In this document: positions 56,520-64,000 of the stretch, in pieces
Position numbering within the stretch: the stretch's first letter is position 1
Layout: every line of letters begins with the position of its first letter
DNA from: Prorocentrum cordatum
Lineage: Eukaryota > Sar > Dinophyceae > Prorocentrales > Prorocentraceae
Direction of reading: 5' to 3'
NCBI GenBank assembly: GCA_963575745.1
Contig: CAUYUJ010004603.1
Location: 148,728-212,727, forward strand
Length of the DNA: 64,000 nt
Program-made: the position numbers and the translations under genes
Notes under the pieces: generated by a model
Databases searched by the model: none
What the model saw: the letters and a program-made list of their open reading frames with translations, nothing else
Told to the model about the DNA's origin: nothing

Positions 56520-57365
56520 GTCAGGGCGAGGCTTTCACCTGACCTCACACGCTTCGTGGCCCCATGGTGAGCTCCCCCGAGGGCTCCCGTGGCAGGGTTC
56601 GCATGTGTACCTGGGTCCACTTGGGCACACCTCTCACACGCGTCCTGGCCCCATGGGGAGCTCCACCGTAGGCTCCCGTGGCAGGCTTCGCCTGCGTACT
56701 CGGGTCCATTCTGGCGCACTGTTAACATGCTTCGTGGCTCCATAGAGGGCTCCACCGAAGGCTCCAGTGGCAGGGTTCACATGAGTGCTCGCGTCCATTT
56801 CGGCTCACCTCTCACGCGTTTGTTGGCCCCATGGGGAGCTCCACCCAAGGCCCCAGTCGCAGGGCTTGCATGCGTACTTGGGTCTATTTTGGCACACCAC
56901 TCACGCTTCTCCACCAAAAGCACCAGTGGCTGCGTCCGCATGGTGACTCGGATCCATTTCGGCACACTCCTCACACGTCTCGTGGCCCCATCGGGAGCTC
57001 CAGCGAGGGCTCCGGTGGCAGGGTTCGCGTGGTTACGCGGGCCTACTTCGGCACACCCCTCACATGCTTCGTGGCCTCATGGGGAGCTCCAACGAAGGCC
57101 CCAGTGAGGGGTCCGCACGGTAACTCGTGATGCTCGTGTGCATTGAGCGCTCCTGCTAATATTCGCCACGCGGTCACAGTGGGTTGTTACCAGCCTCGAA
57201 CGTATCCCTATCCCTAAGATTGAGACGCCAAAAGGCGATGACAATCTTAAAGATTCGCCCTCAAAATATAAGGGAACCCCCTGATTGGCATCGTGATGAG
57301 GAGGTGCCCAGCATAGGGATAGGGATATGTTCCAGGCTGGTAAGGTTGGGTTCTTCGCCAAGGTA
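56520..57365 (+). repeat. U satellite array with family D insertion
   Basis: Six or seven units, then right flank GCATTGAGCGCTCCTGCTAA; D3 (57,187-57,343) interrupts the GGGTTGGGTTCTTCGCC motif. Confidence 0.82.
57187..57343 (-). mobile_element. Family D TIR element
   Basis: TTACCAGCCTCGAACGTATC to ATGTTCCAGGCTGGTAA, about 30-bp terminal repeats, exact 5-bp duplication GGTTG. Comparison with the U 3' flank at 53.9 and 63.8 kb shows the empty site. Confidence 0.88.
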
Positions 57366-57474
57366 ACTCTTGCAGGGGCCCCTCCCCACCCCTCAAAAAG
57401 CCACTCAGAGGCCCTGAAGACGCTCCCGTTAAGCCCCCAGTGGGCCTCATGAAGGCCTCAAGAGGTCTTGTCTC

Positions 57475-57792
57475 CGTCCTCCTCCTCCGTCTCCCCCTCC
57501 CCCTCCCCCTCCCTCCTCCTCCTCCTCTCCTCCTCCTCCTCCTCCTCCTCCTCCTCCTTCCTCCTCCTCCTCCTCCTCCCTCCTCCTCCTCCCTCCTCCT
57601 CCTCCTCCTCCTCCTCCTCCTCCTCCTCCTCCTCCTCCTCCTCCTCCTCCTCCTCCTCCTCCTCCTCCTCCTCCTCCTCCTCCTCCTCCTCCTCCTCCTC
57701 CTCCTCCTCCTCCTCCTCCTCCTCCTCCTCCTCCTCCTCCTCCTCCTCCTCCTCCTCCTCCTCCTCCTCCTCCTCCTCCTCCTCCTCCCTCC
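57475..57792 (+). repeat. Long CTC microsatellite
   Basis: Over 300 bases of CTC, almost pure from 57,595. Confidence 0.93.
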
Positions 57793-57949
57793 CCTCCTGC
57801 GTTCTCGCTTTCAAATGCGCCCAACTGGAGAAACCCGCAGTCCAACAGCTTGGCCAGACTTCGGCCCACCAATTGGCCGCGCGGGCGTTTCTAAAAGGCT
57901 AGGAGTGGTGGTGATTTGCCTTAGGCGTCATCGATGACGACAGGTGCAA

Positions 57950-58065
57950 CACTGAGAGAGAGAGAGATAACAAAAAAAAGAAAAAAGGGAGTGTGAGAGA
58001 GAGAGAGAGATATAAAAAACGACAGACAAAGACGCACACACATGCACACACACACACACACTAAT
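57950..58065 (+). repeat. GA and CA tracts
   Basis: GAGAGA runs and a short CACACA run. Confidence 0.85.
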
Positions 58066-58069
58066 GCGC

Positions 58070-58670
58070 ACAGAGACACAACGTTCGTCATTCCGACACT
58101 ACGCGCAAATACTCAGGAACACGCACATGCGAGCAGGCAGGCATAACCACACAGGCATGCGGCATAGGTGCCCTGCTGCGTCCCCCCCAAGAGGACTACG
58201 CGACCACAAAGAGACCAATCTCTTCCCTCCCTTGGCTCATGCATCCATCCTCCACTGGGTCCTCCTCCTCCTCCTCCTCCTCCTCCTGCTGAAGTCTGCG
58301 GCGCACACCCAGTCCTTGAAGACGTCCTACCATTCATCAATGTAGTAGTGGATTCCCTGCCTGACAATTGAGGCAGTGGGCTGGACAGTGACAGAAGGCA
58401 CAAGCAGGCACAGCACTCAGCCACGGAGAGCAGGGCGCTGTTGAGTTTGAGAACTAACACCCCAGGCGGCCTCCCCGCACCCGCAATGACAAGGCAGAGC
58501 TGAAACCATTGCACCACCCGACACGTTCGTTGGACCCTACAACAACGGGGTTTGCGCCACACCAGCAGACAAAACCAAACCCTGGACAACGTCAGACTGG
58601 AAGCACTGGGGGGTCTCGGAGATGCTGTTACAGCGGTTCACGTGTATGTATCGTGCGCCGCGGCCGTTCT
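58070..58670. other. No recognisable feature
   Basis: A short CTC run at 58,261-58,290; no convincing coding frame. Confidence 0.5.
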
Positions 58671-58674
58671 GGAA

Positions 58675-58803
58675 CCTCGCCATCTTTCGAGCGTCCATTA
58701 CCCGTGAAATGTTCGGGGCTTCGTGCATGTACATTTCGTAAGATGGCCCGAAATGCTCCTCGATGGTTCTGGCCGAAAAAAACCACACGCCCGAACGATG
58801 CTA
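58675..58803 (+). mobile_element. Family F TIR element (diverged)
   Basis: CCTCGCCATCTTTCGAGCGT to ACGCCCGAACGATGCTAGG with CTCCTCGATGGTTCTGGCCG inside. Confidence 0.7.
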
Positions 58804-58887
58804 GGGAGCGCTCTAGAACGCTCTGAAAGCGTTCTGAAGCGCGTTCACGACCGCGTCGGGTCCTGACCCCGCCCGAACCAGGCTTTT

Positions 58888-59086
58888 GTTGCATCTTCGG
58901 GGACCTGGTCTGTCCCGTCGCGCCGCGACCTGCGTCGAATCCGTGTCAAATCCAGTGTGGAGCGCGTCGAGACCGTGTCGAGTCCGTGTCCAGTGCACGT
59001 CGAGTCCGAGTCGAGCCTACGCGGGCGTACAGGAAAAGACTGCCATTTCCATCTACAGGATAGGCCAGGTCTCCCGAAGATGCAAA
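58888..59086 (+). mobile_element. Family T TIR element
   Basis: TTGCATCTTCGGGGACCTGG and CCAGGTCTCCCGAAGATGCA at the ends, GTCGAGTCCGTGTC repeats inside; no clean duplication. Confidence 0.78.
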
Positions 59087-59234
59087 ATGCACGTCCCTCT
59101 ACAGAAGGAATCTTCAAGAATGGTAGCAAAATTAGTCGGGGGAGGATGTTTCGATTATTTTTATCTGTTTGCGCATTTCTTAACTGCTAAATGTTCCTTC
59201 AAAATCCACCTGTAGGAAGACATGCCCGACCAAA
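59087..59234 (+). mobile_element. Family B TIR element (diverged)
   Basis: Right end CCACCTGTAGGAAGACATGC then CCGACCAAA and a matching, decayed left end (CACGTCCCTCTACAGAAGGA); no clear duplication. It directly follows element T2. Confidence 0.55.
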
Positions 59235-59745
59235 CTATTCCGAAAGGGGGGGTCGGTCCTCCAAAGGTTTGAAAAGGAAGCGCTCTGTTTCCAACTCCGC
59301 TCCGGTTCTGCGAAGACAAAAGGAAGAGAGGACCAGCGGTCATGAAAGAAGGCCGAAAACGCCCAACCACCATAGAATCTGGCGCCCCCCCTCTCCCCCT
59401 GTCGTCAGACCCCCTGGACCCTGGGGGAGCAGAACAAATATCGATGGCACGCCGCCATGGGGCGCCCATCAGCGTGCTTCTGGTGAAGAACCACAAGGCC
59501 TTGGGATACAAACAAGGGAGTAATACGATGACGCCTGCCAACGGAGGCGTGTCGTTCTCTGGCGGTGGAGCCCCTACTTGCGACCACTCGGCGCTGCGGC
59601 AGTCCACCTTTTGGCACAGCCTGGAACAAGTCCCCCCGCCCCCCTTCCCGACAAAGTGTGGCGACGAGAGGCGCCTTGCGAGGCATGGGACAACAGCACA
59701 TACTGAACCTGGGCCCGTCCTGCTGCAGACCGAGCGCGCAGAAGC
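59235..59745. other. No recognisable feature
   Basis: Open on both strands but without motif or codon-bias support. Confidence 0.45.
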
Positions 59746-60022
59746 AAACCGAACTCCCTGCGGGGCACGGTCCACGTTAGGGGGTGCCGGTTGTTGGGCT
59801 GAACTGAAAGCCCCTGCGCGAACGAGCCCTCTGAGGCCGCAGATGGAGCATCATGTGGGGCACGATCCATGTGAGGGGTGTGCCGAGATTGCCAGAAGGC
59901 GCCATGCAAACCCTGACTCCAGAGCCTCAGGTGGAGCTCCCCGTGGGTCGCCATCCGCGCGATGGGGTGTGCCAAAGAGGGCGGGGGGACGCCGTGCGAA
60001 CCGTGCCTCTGAGGCCGTAGGT
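59745..60022 (-). repeat. U satellite, reverse and diverged
   Basis: GTGAGGGGTGTGCCGAGATT and CTCAGGTGGAGCTCCCCGTG, reverse complement of the unit. Confidence 0.65.
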
Positions 60023-60181
60023 TTAGGTCGGGCACGTCCCCCTACAGGCGGATCTTGGACGAAACATGGAAAATACTCAAACAATACCCCCAAATAGTCA
60101 AACAATGCTCAAAAAATCGTCCCCTGACTAATTTTTGACTATTTTGAACATTTCTCCTGTAGAGGGACAGGCCCGACTTAA
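60023..60181 (+). mobile_element. Family B TIR element (copy 18)
   Basis: TTTAGGTCGGGCACGTCCCC to GGGACAGGCCCGACTTAA, exact duplication CCGTAGGT. Inserted in a reverse-oriented U satellite array. Confidence 0.9.
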
Positions 60182-60919
60182 CCGTAGGTGGATTCCCTGT
60201 GCCGCGCAGTCCGCATGAGGGGACTGTCGAGATGGGCGCGGGTAGGACGGGGAGGCTGGGGGGGAGGAAGTGAAGGGGGGAGGAGCAGCGAGTGGGGTGA
60301 GGTGGGGCGCGGCGCCACGGATTCAGAACGAGGGCACAACTTCCACAACACGGCTGGGGATGGAGCGACGACGGTCAACTGATCAATGGCCTCTTCTTCT
60401 GCAGCTGGTCGGCAACAGCGCCCCTCGGAACGCCTAGGAGATCCCCCAAAGACCCAGGCCGGCCCAGAGAGGGCTCCAAGACCCAGGGCTGCCCGAGAGA
60501 CCCCCAATACGGCCCGAGACGACCCACTGAGCCTCAGACGGGCCCCGCGGAGGCCCCCCAGAGACGTGGCGCGGTACCAAATATCTACCCTGTGGGGCTA
60601 GTGCATGTCAGTCTGCTAAGGATCCCCCCTCCTCATCACACACTCAGTCGCGCGCATTCCTCCCCGCACGAAGCTTTTGGCAGTGGCCCGATGCTTCCCC
60701 GAGGCTCTCCAAGGTTCCCAAGACGGCCCAGGAGCCCATTGCCTCAGGAGGCACCAAACAAAGCCTAAAAAAAACCCAAGAGGCGCCGAAGCGGCCCCAT
60801 GGGCCTCCCGCGACATCAAAGAGAAGGCAAAGAAGCCCCCCCCTACCACAAACCGCGAGCAATGCGCCGCGAGCAAGAACGGGCTCCCTGTAGGACCGCG
60901 ATGAGCGTCAGGGATAACC

Positions 60920-61346
60920 GAACTATGCGGGAGGTTGGCATGCGACACCCTGCCACTGAGGCCTCCGGTGGAGCTTCCTGCGGCGCCACGAGACGTGTGA
61001 AGAGTGTGCTGGAATTGGCGGGGGAACGCGATGCAACCCCATACAATTGAGGCCGTCGGTGGAGCTCCCTATGGGGCCACTAAGCGAGTGAGAGGTGTCG
61101 AAATGGGGGCCCTATGCAACACCATGCAATTGAAGGCTTCGGTCGAGCTCCCTGTGCGACCATGCAATGGGCAGAATAACTCGATGTGATACTCCACCAC
61201 AGAAGCAGTCGATGGAGCTGGGTGCGCAGCCACTGGACGTGCGACCGGCGTGCCGAAACAGGTGGGGGAGCGCTATGCAACAGCAAGCAACTGACGCCTT
61301 GGGTGGAGATCCATGTGGGGCCACGACGCAACGCACCACCATGCTA
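60920..61346 (-). repeat. U satellite, reverse and diverged
   Basis: CGTCGGTGGAGCTCCCTATG and ATGCAACACCATGCAATTGA variants; interrupted by N at 61,347. Confidence 0.7.
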
Positions 61347-61552
61347 CAGTGAGGGCGCGGCCGCAAGAAACCCTCGCAAGAAACCCAACCCTGAAAACCC
61401 GCGCGCGAGGTGCGCCTGAGGGGAATCTGGGAGCGCCCTGAACGCAGCAGCTTCTTCAACGGCTGCGGGAAGTCACCGCGCAGCGGGCGGAGCGAAGAAA
61501 CCCAGGATACCCTGACGAAAAGCACATGGTTTCTTGATGCGCGCCCCCACTG
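61347..61552 (+). mobile_element. Family N TIR element (diverged)
   Basis: CAGTGAGGGCGCGGCCGCAA to GCGCGCCCCCACTG, inserted in a reverse U array. Confidence 0.7.
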
Positions 61553-61738
61553 TACTGAGGCATTCGGTAGAGCTCCCCATGGTGCCACGAGGCGTGTGAG
61601 GATCGTGCCGAAAGGGGCGGGGAGGAGGCTGTGCAACACCATTACATTCCACTGAGGCCTGCGGTGGAGCGCCCCGTGGGGCCGCGAAACGCGTGGGAGG
61701 TGTGCCGAAATGCGCGGCAGGGCGCCATGCAACACTAT
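61553..61738 (-). repeat. U satellite, reverse; resumes at 63,943
   Basis: CGGTAGAGCTCCCCATGGTG and CTGCGGTGGAGCGCCCCGTG; the same array continues from 63,943 to the window end, across the family A insertion. Confidence 0.75.
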
Positions 61739-63937
61739 TGAAGGGGCCCTGGGACACACAAATAAATACACACAAATAAAATGATTCCCCATATTTTCCC
61801 ATATTTCCCAACCATCCTGTGGTGTTGGGTCCTCGTTTTGAAGAGACGTCGCCCCACGTTCCTCCTTCCTCCTCCTTCCTCCTCCTCCCCTTCCTCCCCC
61901 CTCCTCCCCCTCCCACATCCATTCTGGCACACCCCTCACACGTTTCGTGGCCCCATAGGGAGCTCCACCGAAGGCCCCAGTGGCTGCGCCCGCATGCGGT
62001 TCCACCCCCCATTCTGGCACACCCCTCACACGTTTCGTGGCCCCATAGGGAGCTCCACCGAAGGCCCCAGTGGCTGCGCCCGCATGCGGTTCCACCCCCC
62101 ATTCTGGCACACCCCTCACACGTTTCGTGGCCCCATAGGGAGCTCCACCGAAGGCCCCAGTGGCTGCGCCCGCATGCGGTTCCACCCCCCATTCTGGCAC
62201 ACCCCTCACACGTTTCGTGGCCCCATAGGGAGCTCCACCGAAGGCCCCAGTGGCTGCGCCCGCATGCGGTTCCACCCCCCATTCTGGCACACCCCTCACA
62301 CGTTTCGTGGCCCCATAGGGAGCTCCACCGAAGGCCCCAGTGGCTGCGCCCGCATGCGGTTCCACCCCCCATTCTGGCACACCCCTCACACGTTTCGTGG
62401 CCCCATAGGGAGCTCCACCGAAGGCCCCAGTGGCTGCGCCCGCATGCGGTTCCACCCCCCATTCTGGCACACCCCTCACACGTTTCGTGGCCCCATAGGG
62501 AGCTCCACCGAAGGCCCCAGTGGCTGCGCCCGCATGCGGTTCCACCCCCCATTCTGGCACACCCCTCACACGTTTCGTGGCCCCATAGGGAGCTCCACCG
62601 AAGGCCCCAGTGGCTGCGCCCGCATGCGGTTCCACCCCCATTCTGGCACACCCCTCACACGTTTCGTGGCCCCATAGGGAGCTCCACCGAAGGCCCCAGT
62701 GGCTGCGCCCGCATGCGGTTCCACCCCCATTCTGGCACACCCCTCACACGTTTCGTGGCCCCATAGGGAGCTCCACCGAAGGCCCCAGTGGCTGCGCCCG
62801 CATGCGGTTCCACCCCCCATTCTGGCACACCCCTCACACGTTTCGTGGCCCCATAGGGAGCTCCACCGAAGGCCCAGTGGCTGCGCCCGCATGCGGTTCC
62901 ACCCCCCATTCTGGCACACCCCTCACACGTTTCGTGGCCCCATAGGGAGCTCCACCGAAGGCCCCAGTGGCTGCGCCCGCATGCGGTTCCACCCCCCATT
63001 CTGGCACACCCCTCACACGTTTCGTGGCCCCATAGGGAGCTCCACCGAACGCCCCAGTGGCTGCGCTCACATGTGGTTCCACCCCCATTCTGGCACACCC
63101 CTCACACGTTTCGTGGCCCCATAGGGAGCTCCACCGAAGGCCCCAGTGGCTGCGCTCGCATGCGGTTCCATTCCCTTTTTCGGCACGCCCTTCACACGTC
63201 TCGTGGCCCCATAGGGAGCTCCACCGAACGCCCCAGTGGCTGCGCCCGCATGCGGTTCCACCCCCCATTTCGGCACACCCCTCACACGTTTCGTGGCTCC
63301 ATAGGGAGCTCCACCGAAGGCCCCAGTGGCTGCGCTGGCATGCGGTTCCACACCCCATTCTGGCACACCCCTCGCACGTTTCGTGGCCCCATAGGGGGCT
63401 CCACCAAAGGTCCCAGTGGCACTGCCCGCTTGCGTCCGCCACCACCCAGCACAGCCCTTGTTCCCTGCGCTTCACCCACCCAGAACAGCGCTTCGTAGCC
63501 CTATAGGGAGCTCCACCAAAGGTCCCAGCGGCACCGCCCGCATGCGTCCGCCACCACCCTGCACAGCCCTTGCTCCCTGCCTGCGTTTCACCCACCCAGT
63601 ACAGCGTTTCGTGGCCCCATAGGGAGCTCCACCGAAGGTCCCAGTGGCACCGCTCGCATGCGTCCGCCACCACGCAGCACAGCCCTTGCTGACCGCGTCT
63701 CACCCACCCAGTACAGCGTTTCGTGGCCCCATAGGGAGCTCCACCGAAGGTCCCAGTGGCACCGCCCGCATGCGTCCGCAACCACCCAGCACAATTGCGG
63801 CATTCACAACTGCATATGGTTGGGTCCTTCGCCAGGCTAATGTTTTGGTCTCTGTCTTCCCCCTCTCTTCCCATATTTTCGCATATTTTCGGGGGAGTCG
63901 ACGATTAATTGTGTCTGCGTGTTTCTTTCCCTCCTGA
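61739..63937 (+). mobile_element. Family A element split by a U satellite carrier
   Basis: The left half (61,739-about 61,810) and right half (about 63,853-63,937) of one family A copy, with exact 5-bp duplication ACTAT at 61,734-61,738 and 63,938-63,942. About 2 kb of U element lies between, and the whole sits in an older, reverse U array. Confidence 0.8.
61811..63852 (+). repeat. U satellite carrier with homogeneous 90-bp array
   Basis: Left flank CATCCTGTGGTGTTGGGTCC, then units exactly 90 bp apart from 61,921 (ATTCTGGCACACCCCTCACA), at least seven identical, later units diverging; right flank TATGGTTGGGTCCTTCGCCA. Because 90 is a multiple of three, both strands show long open frames that I do not regard as genes. 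Confidence 0.92.
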
Positions 63938-63942
63938 ACTAT

Positions 63943-64000
63943 GCCACTGCAACTTTCTGTGGAGCGCCCCGTGGAGCCCCGAAGCATATGAGCGGCGTGC
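63943..64000 (-). repeat. U satellite, reverse, continues past window
   Basis: GTGGAGCGCCCCGTGGAGCC; resumption of the 61,553-61,738 array. Confidence 0.7.

Noticed and set aside
61781-62766. Long open frames on both strands over the satellite
   Set aside because: The unit is 90 bp, a multiple of three, so any open unit stays open; repeated HTPHTFRGPIGSSTEGPSG-type peptides carry no domain.
61921-63815. CRISPR-like regular repeats
   Set aside because: Units are contiguous 90-bp satellites with no unique spacers and no cas genes; the context is eukaryotic.

Overview
The window looks like nuclear DNA from a large, GC-rich protist genome, most probably a dinoflagellate (inference, about 0.65). 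The reasons are: almost everything is intergenic or intronic repeat; the one gene that can be pieced together has very small exons, long introns, and mostly non-GT donors (GC, GA) with AG acceptors; exon/intron borders carry short direct repeats; and an intronless, decayed gene copy of a type I associate with dinoflagellates is present. I found no rRNA, tRNA, spliced-leader relic, CRISPR or bacterial operon structure. Most long open frames come from GC-rich or tandem-repeat DNA and are not listed as genes.

The main find is a split gene on the minus strand, about 45.0 kb down to 23.8 kb. Six or seven exons of 42-100 bases, separated by introns of about 0.15-6.6 kb, read in order into one forkhead-associated (FHA) phosphothreonine-binding domain. 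The signature pieces GRYEGCD, GISRFHAEL, DLGSSNGTFVNG and LLHGDVLHF lie on four different exons, in the right order and frame. A decayed intronless gene (43,994-41,049, minus) sits in the first intron. Other minus-strand stretches that look coding (near 1.7, 2.0, 7.4, 23.0 and 49.4 kb) may be exons of the same or other genes.

The rest is a dense, nested set of short non-autonomous terminal-inverted-repeat elements. I could separate about fifteen families, labelled A to W here. Family B (about 160 bp, 8-bp target duplications, 18 copies) is the commonest. Families A, C, D, E, F and P show 5-bp duplications. Family U carries arrays of an 85-90 bp satellite and dominates 15.4-21.2, 33.7-34.9 and 52.7-64 kb. 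Family Q is a roughly 0.9 kb unit with a CAT/ATC microsatellite core, present twice in opposite orientation. Trinucleotide microsatellites (CTC/GGA, CAT, GAC), CA, CT and TA tracts fill much of the remainder, and several abut the FHA exons directly.

Layout: 0-15 kb, mixed elements (P, E, B, F, A, C, K, T, G-like hairpins) with CTC arrays; 15-21.3 kb, U satellites split by Q, then degenerate CCAAGA-type repeats; 21.3-31.2 kb, B, A, G, C, N and O elements with FHA exons 4-7; 31.7-34.9 kb, GGA, CTC and CAT arrays, FHA exon 3 and a U array; 35-39.9 kb, relatively repeat-poor, ending in C/A/E elements and FHA exon 2; 40-45 kb, GGA array, 20-bp minisatellite, decayed gene, FHA exon 1; 45.3-52.5 kb, B, Q, M, L, D, K, G and H elements; 52.7-64 kb, U satellites with E, D, T, B, N and A insertions.
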